Positions 1-8,471 of a stretch of 64,000 nucleotides of DNA are shown in pieces. The position numbers and the translations under genes were made by a program. This DNA comes from Candidatus Sumerlaeota bacterium (GTDB lineage: Bacteria > Sumerlaeota > Sumerlaeia > Sumerlaeales > Sumerlaeaceae): positions 1 through 64,000 of the forward strand of contig JAPLSQ010000055.1 in NCBI GenBank assembly GCA_026398535.1. Reading direction: 5' to 3'. The notes beneath the pieces are model-generated. The model saw only the letters and a program-made list of their open reading frames with translations. It had not been told where the DNA came from and did not search any database. The stretch's first letter is position 1; every line of letters begins with the position of its first letter.

Positions 1-54
1 AGCCGCCGCGCACATCACACCCAGGATGATTAACAGACTTCGATGCGTGCTCAT
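1..54 (-). CDS. Partial secreted or lipoprotein-type gene (N-terminus only)
   Basis: On the minus strand an ATG at 54 opens 18 codons before the window edge, reading a short basic start (MSTHRS) followed by a hydrophobic run (LLIILGVMCAAA) that looks like the beginning of a signal peptide. It starts one base after the TGA of the small gene at 56-271, so the two are probably co-transcribed and translationally coupled. The rest of the gene is outside the window and its function cannot be said. Confidence 0.5.
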   Translation of the reverse strand, partial: MSTHRSLLIILGVMCAAA

Positions 55-55
55 G

Positions 56-271
56 TCAGTATGCCTTTCCGTAGTTTTTGTTGTCGCAGATAACCTTCGC
101 TGCCGTTTTGCTCCACCGCGCGGCGTAATCCTTCCAATCGCGGATCGTGGTGATGGTCGTATCGAGAACGAAGATGTTCGTTTCGGTCTCCGACGCCCGC
201 GCCGCAACGGGACTGCCGAGACAGATCACCGCCGCGCCGGCAACAACCGCAAGTCGTGTAAACGATGTCAT
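56..271 (-). CDS. Small secreted protein of unknown function (71 aa)
   Basis: The ATG at 271 is preceded by AAAAGGAG with 8 bases spacing, which is why I prefer it to the GTG three codons upstream that lies inside the ribosome site. The product starts with MTSFTRLAVVAGAAVICLG, a signal peptide with a likely cleavage after the AxA near residue 25 (VAARASE). The mature part is only about 45 residues, with an acidic/Thr-rich stretch, a WKDYAARWSK helix and one cysteine. I do not recognise a family. It is followed at one base distance by another signal-peptide-bearing gene, suggesting a small operon for exported proteins. Confidence 0.55.
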   Translation of the reverse strand: MTSFTRLAVVAGAAVICLGSPVAARASETETNIFVLDTTITTIRDWKDYAARWSKTAAKVICDNKNYGKAY

Positions 272-584
272 AATACGCACTCCTTTTAAAATGATGATTC
301 TTTAGTGTATTTTCTCACGGACAGAGTCACAATCAAGGGGGGAAATGTGTGTTTTTGGATTGCGCGGCTCGAACGGGTGTATTGATTGCCGTCAGAGTAC
401 TATCTAAAAGATGTAACACGGAGTTGCGCAGAGGAGGCGCAGAGAGCCACAGAGAGAAAAAACGATGCTTCTTTTCTCCATGTTCCTCTGTGCCATCTTC
501 GTGGTTCTCCGTGTCACTGTATTTTTCTCCCGGGCGTGCCGGCAACCGACAGTCCGCTTGCAAGACCTTGGAACGTGCTTGTGA
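272..584. repeat. Gene-free stretch with an imperfect inverted pair of element E
   Basis: No convincing gene lies here. At 414-470 there is a CACGGAG/CAGAGGAG/CACAGAGAG-type sequence and at 471-519 a similar sequence in opposite orientation (TTCTCCATGTTCCTCTGTG, CTTCGTGGTTCTCCGTGTC), so the two arms could fold on each other. This vocabulary (cacagag, cacggag, cacgaag) recurs at 8441-8456, 14581-14613 and 59036-59065. The segment separates the divergent small secreted gene from the glycosyltransferase at 585. Confidence 0.5.
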
Positions 585-2300
585 ATGAGCAGATGGTCTG
601 AAAGGCGCTCCCGTCGGGAAGGGAGTCCTTTTGCGCTCGGCCGGGGGGCACACGCGGCTCTGGCACTTGCCGTTATTGTTCTGGCGGTCGTGTTGCGGGC
701 ATGGGGAATTGGCAAGGAGTCGCTCTGGCTGGACGAAGCTGTTTCGCTCAAGATCGCGGATCAGAGCATCGGACACGTTCTAAACGCCAGCGCCCGCGAC
801 AGCACCCCGGCACTTTACTTCGTGGGCCTTTACTTCTGGCGCAGCCTGGCGCCCGATACCGATGCCGCGGTCCGCATGTACTCGACGCTGTGGAGCCTGG
901 CGGGACTGCTGGCGATGTACGCGTTGGCGCGCGCGGTTGCTGAGAGGTGGTCTGCGCTGGCCGCCATGTCACTGCTGGCGATTCATCCCCTGGACATCTA
1001 CTTTGCCCAGGAGGCCCGTATGTACTGCGCGACGGCCGCGCTGCTCACTGCCAGCCTCGCGTTGCTGTGGGTCTGGCTGAGGGACGAGCGGCCGCGCCGG
1101 TTCGTGCTGCTGGCGGCTTACTCGGTTGCCGCGGCTCTCGCGCTGTTGTGCCACTATGTGGCCATCGCCGTGCTGCTGGCGCAAGGGACGTTCGTGCTGT
1201 TCTGCCTGCTTAAGCGACGGCGGTGTGCGCTTGCGGGCGAGTATCTGCTGGCCGCGCTCGTGACCGCCGCGCTGTTCCTTTGCTGGTATGCGTACATGTA
1301 TCGCGTGAATGGCGGATTTAACCGCGCCAACTTCTCGTGGATGAAACTGCCTGGCTTGTGGGATTACGTGATCTATGTCTGGTGCGAGTTTTTTTGGGGC
1401 CGCGACTACTGGTCGTACCTGTGCGGTCTGCTGCTGACCGTTCCATTGACGCTCCTGGTGCTCTGGAACAACGTCGGGCTGATCCGGCGGCATGCTGCCG
1501 CGAGCCAGCAACCGCGGTCATCAATTGCCCCCGGCGTGTGCCTGCTGTGGATGGTCGTGGGACCGGCGCTGTTTGCGGGCCTGCTCAGTCACCTTTACCA
1601 GCCCATTTACCTGCGCTACAATTTTGCGCTCTTCCTGCTGCCGCCGTTTGTGCTGTTGTGCGTTCTATCGGTCGGGTGCATTGGCCGGCGGCGGACTCGC
1701 GTCGTATTGTTTGCCGCTTTCGCAGGCGTGTTCCTGCTTGGTTGTGCAGGGCAATACCGCCGGGTGCACAAGACAAACTGGCGGCTGTTCGCGCAGGTCT
1801 ATAACCGGTCAGCGAGTACGCCATCAGGCCGGTCAGCGAGTACGCCATCAGGCCGGTCAGCGAGTACGCCATCAGGGCAGTCGGGTGCGCCCGATGCCGT
1901 TGTGTTCTTCCCGTCGTTCCAGGTGATTCCCGCAAACCGGTACTTGGGCGAAACAGTGGTGTCGGCGCCGCGCGCCGGGCTGGCCTCGCGCAGCGACCTT
2001 GCCGGGAAAACCATTTGGCTGTGCCATCTGCGCGGACACAAACTGCAGTCGGGCGCCGGCGAAGAAGCGTACTATCAGTGGCTCATGTCGCTCGGACCAC
2101 AGCAGTGCATCCCGCTGGCGACTGACCTCGACGTCACCGCCATCCACGTGAAGGAAGACCGGTCAGCGAGTACGCCATCAAGCGGACAACCACGGCTCGA
2201 AGAACGAGCCCCCCCTGTGGAGAGGCGTTTCCGCGCTCCCGGAATGGGAAACCGCGTGCTGTTGCGGTTTGTCAGCGCTGGGTGCGGATGGCAGCCATGA
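585..2300 (+). CDS. Polytopic membrane glycosyltransferase (GT39/PMT_2-like)
   Basis: A 571-residue protein with about ten hydrophobic segments. After a basic cytoplasmic start, the first membrane helix (about 24-40) is followed by WGIGKESLWLDEAVS with the acidic pair D50-E51, the hallmark of the first external loop of lipid-phosphate-sugar-dependent glycosyltransferases (PMT_2/ArnT-like). The STPALYF segment near residue 73 also fits. Such enzymes transfer a sugar from a polyprenyl-phosphate donor at the outer face of the inner membrane; the acceptor is unknown. Odd: residues 408-431 are three tandem in-frame copies of RSASTPSG, encoded by element A, and a fourth copy is at 526-533, both in the hydrophilic C-terminal region. 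Its 3' end overlaps the convergent prepilin by 29 bases. No clear ribosome site precedes the ATG. Confidence 0.75.
   Translation: MSRWSERRSRREGSPFALGRGAHAALALAVIVLAVVLRAWGIGKESLWLDEAVSLKIADQSIGHVLNASARDSTPALYFVGLYFWRSLAPDTDAAVRMYSTLWSLAGLLAMYALARAVAERWSALAAMSLLAIHPLDIYFAQEARMYCATAALLTASLALLWVWLRDERPRRFVLLAAYSVAAALALLCHYVAIAVLLAQGTFVLFCLLKRRRCALAGEYLLAALVTAALFLCWYAYMYRVNGGFNRANFSWMKLPGLWDYVIYVWCEFFWGRDYWSYLCGLLLTVPLTLLVLWNNVGLIRRHAAASQQPRSSIAPGVCLLWMVVGPALFAGLLSHLYQPIYLRYNFALFLLPPFVLLCVLSVGCIGRRRTRVVLFAAFAGVFLLGCAGQYRRVHKTNWRLFAQVYNRSASTPSGRSASTPSGRSASTPSGQSGAPDAVVFFPSFQVIPANRYLGETVVSAPRAGLASRSDLAGKTIWLCHLRGHKLQSGAGEEAYYQWLMSLGPQQCIPLATDLDVTAIHVKEDRSASTPSSGQPRLEERAPPVERRFRAPGMGNRVLLRFVSAGCGWQP
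1807..1874 (+). repeat. Element A, three tandem 24-bp units inside the glycosyltransferase gene
   Basis: Three perfect copies of GGTCAGCGAGTACGCCATCA start at 1807, 1831 and 1855, separated by GGCC. The 24-bp period equals eight codons, so the array adds three RSASTPSG units without a frameshift. Confidence 0.95.
2161..2200 (+). repeat. Element A followed by element B fragment
   Basis: One perfect element A at 2161-2180 is followed directly by AGCGGACAACCACGG and then CGAAGAACGAG, a degenerate copy of element B. Both lie in frame within the C-terminal region of the glycosyltransferase. Confidence 0.9.
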
Positions 2301-2997
2301 GCGCGCTGCCGGCCTTGTAGGAGCCGCTACCGCTGCTGGTCGCTCCGCCGTTGCGCCAGATGCTTCCGCGCGACACCGTTCCGTTTGTGGGATCGTAAAT
2401 CATGTCAAGCGCATACATCAACTGGTCTGGTCCGTCGCTGGAAAGCACTCCGCCCAGGTTGTAATAGGTGCTGTAGGGGCCGCAGGAATGGAATATCCAC
2501 GCCTTGCTCGCCATGGGCAGAGTGTTCAGGCTGAAGCCGTCAGGCGGTATGGTGTAGCGTTGGAAGTCATTGAAGGACTGATAAATGTAGCAGTTGTATG
2601 TGGCCGCGGAGTCGGTGCCGGGTGACACGGCGAGGGGCGAGGCAGTTCGCATGCCTTGTGCCGTTGCGGCGGAAAGGCGAAAGGAAATCTTGAACGGATC
2701 CTTCGTCAAAGCGCTCGACATGTAAGCCACCGGTGTCGAAATGCGCTCGAGAATTCTCGTCCCGGCGGGATCGGACACATCCGCCAGCGCGATGCCGTAG
2801 CGGTGGCAGTTCGGGTAAGCGTTGTTGTCAACCATGTAGGATTCAAGGGCTGTCGAGACGCTGCGCATATCGGCCTTTGCGCGGCTTACTTTCGAGCGTG
2901 TCTGCGCCTCAATAAAATTGGGCACGGCGATTGCCGCAAGAATGGCGATGATCGCGACAACGATCAGCAACTCGATCAGTGTAAAAGCTTTTTTCAT
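2272..2997 (-). CDS. Type IV prepilin / type II pseudopilin-like protein
   Basis: A 241-residue protein beginning MKKAFTLIELLIVVAIIAIL, the class III leader and hydrophobic helix recognised by PilD-type prepilin peptidase (cleavage before the F, with E at +5). The start at 2997 is supported by TTGGAGG ten bases upstream; the open frame continues further but without a ribosome site. The conserved NFIEAQTRSKVSRAKADMRSV segment after the helix and the C-terminal YDPTNGTVSRG signature are shared with three other proteins in this window, so all four form a paralogous family. The globular part would form the pilus or pseudopilus surface. It overlaps the 3' end of the convergent glycosyltransferase. 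No assembly ATPase or platform protein is nearby. Confidence 0.9.
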   Translation of the reverse strand: MKKAFTLIELLIVVAIIAILAAIAVPNFIEAQTRSKVSRAKADMRSVSTALESYMVDNNAYPNCHRYGIALADVSDPAGTRILERISTPVAYMSSALTKDPFKISFRLSAATAQGMRTASPLAVSPGTDSAATYNCYIYQSFNDFQRYTIPPDGFSLNTLPMASKAWIFHSCGPYSTYYNLGGVLSSDGPDQLMYALDMIYDPTNGTVSRGSIWRNGGATSSGSGSYKAGSALMAAIRTQR

Positions 2998-3061
2998 GCA
3001 AGCCAAGCCTCCAAATTGTTTCATATGATAAACAGATGCATTCAAAACAGAAGATTGCTAC

Positions 3062-3089
3062 ATAGTATATGCTTTGTTCCTGCTATCAA
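3062..3089 (-). promoter_or_regulatory. Predicted sigma-70-type promoter of the prepilin at 2272-2997
   Basis: Read on the minus strand, TTGATA (3089-3084) and TACTAT (3067-3062) are separated by 16 bases, in an AT-rich patch unlike the surrounding GC-rich sequence. The start codon lies about 65 bases downstream. Prediction from sequence only. Confidence 0.4.
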
Positions 3090-3128
3090 TTGAAAATTTG
3101 GTGACTTTTATGGGGTTTTACCGAAGAG

Positions 3129-3165
3129 AACACGGACAACCACGGACAACCACGGACGAAGAACA
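3129..3165 (+). repeat. Element B directly upstream of xseA
   Basis: AACACGGACAACC is followed by a second CACGGACAAC unit and then CACGGACGAAGAACA, and the ATG of xseA follows at once. No Shine-Dalgarno sequence is visible between the element and the start codon. Confidence 0.85.
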
Positions 3166-4545
3166 ATGAATACAGCGGTTTCCAAGCCCTTGAGCGTGTC
3201 CGAGCTGACCGCGCGGTTGAAGGCGTTCATTGAGCGGCAGTTCGCCGATGTTTTTGTGGAGGGGGAGATATCCAATCTTCGGCCGGCGGCTTCGGGCCAT
3301 GTTTATTTTGTGCTGAAGGACGCCCGCGCCACGATCAACTGCGTGCTGTGGGCTGCGGCGGCGGCACGTCTGACGCGGCCGTTGCGCGAGGGTGAGAAGG
3401 TCGAGGTGCGCGGGCGAATCGCGCTCTACGAGCCGCGCGGCCAGTACCAAATTGTCGCCGACAGCATCCGCCCCGCCGGGCTGGGCAAACTTTTTCTGGC
3501 TTTTCAGGAGCTCAAGGAGCGGCTTCAGCGCGAAGGCCTTTTTGACGAGTCGCGCAAACGCCCGTTGCCGCGCATGCCGCGCGCCGTGGGCGTGGTGACA
3601 TCGCCGACGGGAGCGGCCATCCGCGACATCCTGAACGTCCTCACCCGCCGTGCGCCCCATATTGCCGTCACTATTTATCCTGTGCGCGTGCAGGGCGAGG
3701 GCGCGGCGCGCGAGATTGCCCGAGCCATCAGCCGCATGAACACGATTGATTGGAGCGCGATGCCGGGGGTGGAGCATCCGCCCGCGGTGCTCATCGTGGG
3801 GCGGGGCGGGGGATCCATCAAGGACCTGTGGGCGTTCAACGAAGAAATTGTGGCGCGGTCGATCGCCGCTTCGCGCATTCCGGTCATTTCCGCCGTCGGG
3901 CATGAGGTTGATTTCACAATTGCGGATTTCGCGGCGGATTTGCGTGTGCCGACGCCTTCCGCCGCCGCCGAGATCGTGGCGCGCGACAGCGAGGGACTGA
4001 CCCGCGAGCTGGCCCACCTTAACTCGCGCATCGAAGCGGCGCTGCGCCGGCGCACCCATTTCCTGCGCGAGGCTTCACACTTGCGCGCGCGTCTGCAGGC
4101 GGCCATTCGGCCCAGAATCGCGCGTCTGCGCGCATGCGTCGCACAGTTCGCGTCGAGTTATGCGTTGCGGCGGCCCGCCCAGCGGGTGAACGAATGCCGC
4201 CAGCGGCTTGACGACCTTGTGCCAAGGCTCGGGCGGGGACTCGAAACGCGCCGCGCCGCCGCTGCGCGTAAGCTTGAGCGTCTTGCAGCGCAGTTGACCG
4301 CGCTCAATCCGTCGGCCATCCTTGCGCGCGGGTACTCCATCACATTCGATTCCGCGAAACAAACTATTGTGCGTTCCAAAGGCGAGACATATCCCGGACA
4401 GGCTTTGCGCATCCGGTTCCATGTGGGGCATGCTGATGTCCATGTCGATGGCGCGCGGTACACGGACAACCAAGGACAACCAAGGACAACCAAGGACAAA
4501 GAACGAGGCGGCGGGGAGTGGTTCGGGGCGGACACAGATGGATAA
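3166..4545 (+). CDS. xseA: Exodeoxyribonuclease VII large subunit
   Basis: The 459-residue product is XseA, which with XseB degrades single-stranded DNA to oligonucleotides during repair. The N-terminal OB-fold reads LSVSELTARLKAFIERQFADVFVEGEISNLR (start split here by the usual pattern VEGEISN), followed by SGHVYFVLKD. The catalytic region contains VGVVTSPTGAAIRDI, the glycine-rich VGRGGGSIKDLWAFNEE, and GHEVDFTIADFAADLRVPTPSAAAE; the C-terminal coiled-coil ends with LNPSAILARGYSI. The last ~30 residues (YTDNQGQPRTTKDKERGGG...) are not family sequence: they are translated from element B, which replaced or extended the natural end. xseB is not in the window. Element B also forms the leader. 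Confidence 0.95.
   Translation: MNTAVSKPLSVSELTARLKAFIERQFADVFVEGEISNLRPAASGHVYFVLKDARATINCVLWAAAAARLTRPLREGEKVEVRGRIALYEPRGQYQIVADSIRPAGLGKLFLAFQELKERLQREGLFDESRKRPLPRMPRAVGVVTSPTGAAIRDILNVLTRRAPHIAVTIYPVRVQGEGAAREIARAISRMNTIDWSAMPGVEHPPAVLIVGRGGGSIKDLWAFNEEIVARSIAASRIPVISAVGHEVDFTIADFAADLRVPTPSAAAEIVARDSEGLTRELAHLNSRIEAALRRRTHFLREASHLRARLQAAIRPRIARLRACVAQFASSYALRRPAQRVNECRQRLDDLVPRLGRGLETRRAAAARKLERLAAQLTALNPSAILARGYSITFDSAKQTIVRSKGETYPGQALRIRFHVGHADVHVDGARYTDNQGQPRTTKDKERGGGEWFGADTDG
4460..4516 (+). repeat. Element B array encoding the tail of XseA
   Basis: Four 10-bp units (CACGGACAAC, then three CAAGGACAA-type units) followed by the tail AAGAACGAGGCGGCGGGG. Because the unit is 10 bp, each repeat shifts frame, giving the composite peptide TDNQGQPRTTKDKERGGG. 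Confidence 0.85.
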
Positions 4546-4549
4546 ATCC

Positions 4550-4569
4550 GGTCAGCGAGTACGCCATCA
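4550..4569 (+). repeat. Element A between convergent xseA and phosphodiesterase genes
   Basis: One perfect 20-base core sits between the xseA stop codon (4545) and the stop of the minus-strand gene at 4573. Here element B precedes A, the reverse of the more usual A-then-B order. Confidence 0.95.
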
Positions 4570-4572
4570 CGG

Positions 4573-6279
4573 TTAAGCGGTGTGCCGGCCCCCCCCCATG
4601 AAATACTCGTACAATTGTGTGTGCCGGGTGATCGCCTGGAAATTGTATTTCACATGGGTGGGCGAGAAAATGAACGCGGCGGTTTCGTCGTCGGTCCATC
4701 CGCTGTGCGCGCCGTATTCGTCGGTATAGCTGACATTTCCGCCGGGCGCGCCGCCGCCCCAGATACAGATGTCGCCCGCGCGGCGGAACATGGTGACGCG
4801 GCGGATGCCGGCGATGATGTGCTCGCGATAGGGCGATGCGTCAAAAGGCATTGCGCCTGTTTGGCGGATGACGCCGTGAGCGCCGATGAGCGCCTCGCCC
4901 CGCACGCCGCGCGCGAGCACGACGCCGTCCCGCGCGCGCATCGATATGAAACCGATCCCCGGATGGTTGGCCAGTCTCGCGATGAGGCCGGGATGCCGTT
5001 CTTCAATCTCCCCGGCCGTGAGCGCGTGGTCAATCCGGTTCCAGTAAACATAGGCCACTGGTCCTGACGAGACGACATTGACGTCGAGCGGCATCTCAAC
5101 CTTTTCGGCTCCGGGCGCGCGCGCGATGGCGCGGCGAAGATGGTTGGCGTATGCGCGGATCGGCGCGCGGAAAAGCCGGGGCATCGACAGCGAGAGACGG
5201 TTCATGGCGTCGACGCTGCGCAACAGGTGGGCCGTGCGCTGGTCGGCCGCGGTGTAACTTTCAACAAGCATCCCATCGAGCTGCCCCTGCAGATACTCGG
5301 CAAGGCTTTCGCCCGCGATGAGCTCGAACGGCGCGCAGGCGCACTGGCCATGGTCGGAGATGACGAAGAAATCATAGCGGCGCCCCGAAAACAGCGATGC
5401 CGCGTAGATGCGGCGGATGCAGCGGTCGATGCCGCGAAGTGTCCACAGCGCCACAGTGCTGTCGGGGCCGCGATGGTGGGCGTGCTCGTCATAACCGAGA
5501 AAGTTCACATAGATGCGCGGCACGCCACGGAGAATGTCGGTCACGGCGCCCGTCGTGATCAGCTCGCGTGTGATGATCGAAATGCCGATGCGGCAGCCGA
5601 TGAATTCGAGCTGGCGGCGCAGCACCCCGCGCTGGAGCGCCCACTTGAGCGCGTCGTAGAGCGCGAGTGCCAGTTCCACGACGATCAGAAGCGCGATCTT
5701 GAAGAAAACCATGATGTTGAGGAAGCTCAACGCGATGATGTCCCACACGCGCAACGCGAATTTCCATCGCCGGGGCGCCAGCATCGTGGAGAAGACGAAC
5801 ATTGAACCCTCCGCCCCGCCTGTGTAGACGGCGCTGAAGACGCTTCCACCGCGCATCAGGCCCGGATTCGTGAAGCTCTCCTGGATGTCGTTCGCGCACT
5901 CGCTGTTGCCCATTCTATAGAGCCGGCGCTCGTGTTTATCGTAAAATTGAAACCCGGGGATTTCATCGTTGTCGCCATAGAAGAGCCCGCCCTGAAAGGC
6001 CGGGGTGGAGGTCGGAATTTCAGACAGGTACTTGTGCAGGCGCAGACGCCCCTTGCGCAGCATCATGCGCAGAAAGGGCAGCTTGCGGTGTCCCATCGCG
6101 TTAAGCAGCCGCCGGTAAGACAGGCCGTCGATCTGGACAAGAATGAATCCGCGGCGGCCCGGAGCCGCATCGCTGAATGGGATGCCCATGCGCCGCAACA
6201 GTGCCGGTCCGCGCGTAAAACGCAGATTGACCGTGCGCCTGATCTTGTTTAACCAGCTTGAGATTGTCGTTTTTCGCAA
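4573..6279 (-). CDS. Membrane-associated type I phosphodiesterase/nucleotide pyrophosphatase-like protein
   Basis: An alkaline-phosphatase-superfamily hydrolase. Near the N-terminus FILVQIDGLSYRRLL supplies the first metal-binding Asp and IPTSTPAFQGGLFYG the probable Thr nucleophile; later YDEHAHHRGPDS and FFVISDHGQ carry the other Asp/His metal ligands. Between them two or more hydrophobic segments (WDIIALSFLNIMVFFKIALLIVVELALALYDAL) insert it in the membrane. Substrate unknown; relatives cleave phosphodiester or phosphonate bonds. The start is unresolved: the frame is open to 6381, but that would overlap the divergent lipoprotein start, so I use a TTG at 6279; the first in-frame ATG is at 6189. 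No ribosome site supports any of them. Stop lies three bases after element A. Confidence 0.7.
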   Translation of the reverse strand: MRKTTISSWLNKIRRTVNLRFTRGPALLRRMGIPFSDAAPGRRGFILVQIDGLSYRRLLNAMGHRKLPFLRMMLRKGRLRLHKYLSEIPTSTPAFQGGLFYGDNDEIPGFQFYDKHERRLYRMGNSECANDIQESFTNPGLMRGGSVFSAVYTGGAEGSMFVFSTMLAPRRWKFALRVWDIIALSFLNIMVFFKIALLIVVELALALYDALKWALQRGVLRRQLEFIGCRIGISIITRELITTGAVTDILRGVPRIYVNFLGYDEHAHHRGPDSTVALWTLRGIDRCIRRIYAASLFSGRRYDFFVISDHGQCACAPFELIAGESLAEYLQGQLDGMLVESYTAADQRTAHLLRSVDAMNRLSLSMPRLFRAPIRAYANHLRRAIARAPGAEKVEMPLDVNVVSSGPVAYVYWNRIDHALTAGEIEERHPGLIARLANHPGIGFISMRARDGVVLARGVRGEALIGAHGVIRQTGAMPFDASPYREHIIAGIRRVTMFRRAGDICIWGGGAPGGNVSYTDEYGAHSGWTDDETAAFIFSPTHVKYNFQAITRHTQLYEYFMGGGRHTA

Positions 6280-6344
6280 ATAAAAGTGTGAAGTCCAAAC
6301 TAATCGACGCGATAACCGAAAACAAGTTTCAAGAAAGTGACAAC

Positions 6345-7544
6345 ATGAAACCGTCCATACTGCGACCCGCCGTTGCGGCAATTGCCGCGCTGATCTGCCT
6401 GACGCTCGCCGCCGGCTGCTCGCGCCGCACGCCGGAAGAGCGCCTGGAAAAAGCCGCGCTGGCCATCAAGCAGCGCGACACACTGACAGCCATGCTTGAA
6501 TTGCAGGAGCTCATTAAGAAATACCCCGACGATCCGCGTGCAATCGACGCGCATTATCTGCTCGCCCAAGTCTATTTCTCGGACCAGCGCGCCGATGACG
6601 CAATCGGAGAATTGAAGATCGTCCTCGATAAATCGACCCAGAAGGACGAGGCCGGTCAGGCCGCACTGCGCTCATATCTGTCTGTGCTGGCGCAAACAAA
6701 ACGCTTCGAAGAAGCCAAGAAGCTCATTGATGAATACTTGGCCAGGTATGCCAAGGATGAATCCATCGCGCTGAACCTTGCGGTGGCCAAGGCCGACATC
6801 CTGACCGCCGCGAAAGAAACGAGCGCGGCGAGAACACTGCTGACCGGTCTCAAAAAACAGACCACGGAATCGGCGACCCTGTCGCTCTACCGCGACATGC
6901 TCACCCGCACCTACATTATGGAAGGCAGAACCACCGACGCCATCGTCTTCCTGACAAGCGAAATCACAGCGACGACCAATCCCCAGGAAAAGCGCGGGCT
7001 GATGCTGCAAGTGGCTTCGGGTTATTCCCAGGCGGGCGACTACAACAAAACCCGGCAATGGCTGGCCGAGGCAACGCGCCTGTATGACGCGGCCATCAAG
7101 GACGAACTGGACGCAACCAGGAAGACGCAACTTGCCAACGAGCTTGCGCTGGGCTACCTCCAGACGGGCAACCTCGCCGGCGCGCGCGCCACACTGCGCC
7201 AGCTTTTCGACGCGGCGGGAACCGCGCCCTACCTGCAAATGATTGTCGATCCGCTGAGCTTGGCGCTCATGCGCGAGGGCAACACCAGCGGGGCCATCGA
7301 GGTTCTGCGCGAGGCCGCCGCGCGCGCGCCGCAACTTCCCTTTGCCGCGCAAGCCACACAGCTCGAAACGCTGGCAAACCAGAACGCGCTTGAGCGCCTT
7401 GCACCGCCCGACACCACGCCACTTGTGCTGCGTTTTGCCCGCGAAGAGCTGCTCATGCCCCGCAACCTTCCGGCGCCATCGGCGCAGACCGCAACAGCGG
7501 CAACGAAAACAGCCGCCGACGCCGCAACAACGGAAACCAAGTAA
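6345..7544 (+). CDS. TPR-repeat outer-membrane-type lipoprotein
   Basis: A 399-residue protein starting MKPSILRPAVAAIAALICLTL and a lipobox LAAGC, so it is expected to be lipidated and anchored to a membrane. The mature part is helical with tetratricopeptide-like repeats (for example AMLELQELIKKYPDDPRAIDAHYLLAQVYF and ALGYLQTGNLAGARATLRQLF), reminiscent of BamD/YbgF-like scaffold proteins, and ends in an Ala/Thr-rich tail. The ATG at 6345 is chosen because it places the signal peptide at the very start; further upstream codons add a non-signal sequence. The partner is unknown. Element A follows four bases after the stop. Confidence 0.75.
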   Translation: MKPSILRPAVAAIAALICLTLAAGCSRRTPEERLEKAALAIKQRDTLTAMLELQELIKKYPDDPRAIDAHYLLAQVYFSDQRADDAIGELKIVLDKSTQKDEAGQAALRSYLSVLAQTKRFEEAKKLIDEYLARYAKDESIALNLAVAKADILTAAKETSAARTLLTGLKKQTTESATLSLYRDMLTRTYIMEGRTTDAIVFLTSEITATTNPQEKRGLMLQVASGYSQAGDYNKTRQWLAEATRLYDAAIKDELDATRKTQLANELALGYLQTGNLAGARATLRQLFDAAGTAPYLQMIVDPLSLALMREGNTSGAIEVLREAAARAPQLPFAAQATQLETLANQNALERLAPPDTTPLVLRFAREELLMPRNLPAPSAQTATAATKTAADAATTETK

Positions 7545-7548
7545 GACC

Positions 7549-7568
7549 GGTCAGCGAGTACGCCATCA
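7549..7568 (+). repeat. Element A between lipoprotein and flxA ends
   Basis: One perfect copy in the 51-base gap between two convergent genes. No T-rich terminator hairpin is seen in that gap. Confidence 0.95.
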
Positions 7569-7595
7569 GGCTCGCGGCGATTTGGCGCCAGACTG

Positions 7596-8429
7596 TCAGT
7601 AATCCGCCGGCAGGCTGTTGAGTTGCTCGAGGGTGAAAACAGGCCCTTCCTTGCACACATAAACCGGCCCGCAGTTGCACCGTCCGCATTTGCCAAGACC
7701 GCATTTCATGCGGTTCTCGAGGCTCGTGTAGATGTCGCGGGGCGCAAGCCCCATCTTGCCGAGCACCGGCAGTGTGAACTTGATCATGACGGGCGGGCCG
7801 ATGACCAGGGCGATGGAGTTCGCGGCGGGAATCTGCGCGCGCTCGACCACGGTGGGCACGAACCCGATCTCGCCCGTCCAGTCGGGCGTTTCGCCGCCGG
7901 GATCAACGCATCGCGCCACGCGCACGCGCTCGCGGGCGGCCCACTTGTCCAGCTCGCCGGCGAACACGAGGTCGCCCACCGTGCGCGCGCCATATACGAT
8001 CGTGATGTCGCCGTATTTGGCGCGGTTTTCGAGCGCCTGCCAGATGGCGCAACGGATCGGCGGCATGGCGATGCCGCCGCCGATGAAGATCAGATTTTTA
8101 CCCTCCCATTCCTCCATCGGGTAACTGTTGCCATAAGGGCCGCGGAAGCCGATCGTGTCGCCCTCGTCAAGCTGCCACAGGGCTTCCGTCACCATCCCGG
8201 TTTTACGGAAACAGAATTCGATGTGGTCTTTCCAGTTTGAGCTGGAGCAGATGTTGAAGGTTGATTCGCCGTAGCCGAAGGCCGAAAAAATGCCGAACTG
8301 GCCCACGCGGAAGGCGAAGCGCTCCGCGGCGCCGGCATCGGCAAATTTCACGCTCACCGCCTTCACATCCGTCGTGTGTTGCCGGATCTGAAGCACTTCC
8401 ATCAGCTCTGGTTTGTAGATGTTATCCAT
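7596..8429 (-). CDS. flxA: FlxA-like NAD(P)H-dependent flavin/iron-sulfur subunit
   Basis: A 277-residue ferredoxin-NADP reductase-type protein (AsrB/PyrK-like). The FAD part has FRVGQFGIFSAFGYGESTF, the nucleotide-binding part IFIGGGIAMPPIRC, and the C-terminus a CGLGKCGRCNCG...YVC cluster motif for a [2Fe-2S] centre. As last gene of an hdrCBA-flxDCBA operon it should be the subunit that oxidises NADH and feeds electrons through FlxB/C/D to HdrA. The ATG at 8429 fits the family start; ten further upstream codons are open. Its leader contains a CACGAAG repeat (element E) rather than a clear ribosome site. The name follows the Flx-Hdr complex described in Desulfovibrio; biochemical activity is inferred. 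Confidence 0.85.
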   Translation of the reverse strand: MDNIYKPELMEVLQIRQHTTDVKAVSVKFADAGAAERFAFRVGQFGIFSAFGYGESTFNICSSSNWKDHIEFCFRKTGMVTEALWQLDEGDTIGFRGPYGNSYPMEEWEGKNLIFIGGGIAMPPIRCAIWQALENRAKYGDITIVYGARTVGDLVFAGELDKWAARERVRVARCVDPGGETPDWTGEIGFVPTVVERAQIPAANSIALVIGPPVMIKFTLPVLGKMGLAPRDIYTSLENRMKCGLGKCGRCNCGPVYVCKEGPVFTLEQLNSLPADY

Positions 8430-8471
8430 GGTCCGTATCTTCGTGGCTTCGTGGCACAACGTCCTGAATGT

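Noticed and set aside
1807-1874. The three tandem element A units as a CRISPR array
   Set aside because: Units are 24 bp with only 4-bp spacers of identical sequence; there are no unique spacers and no cas genes.
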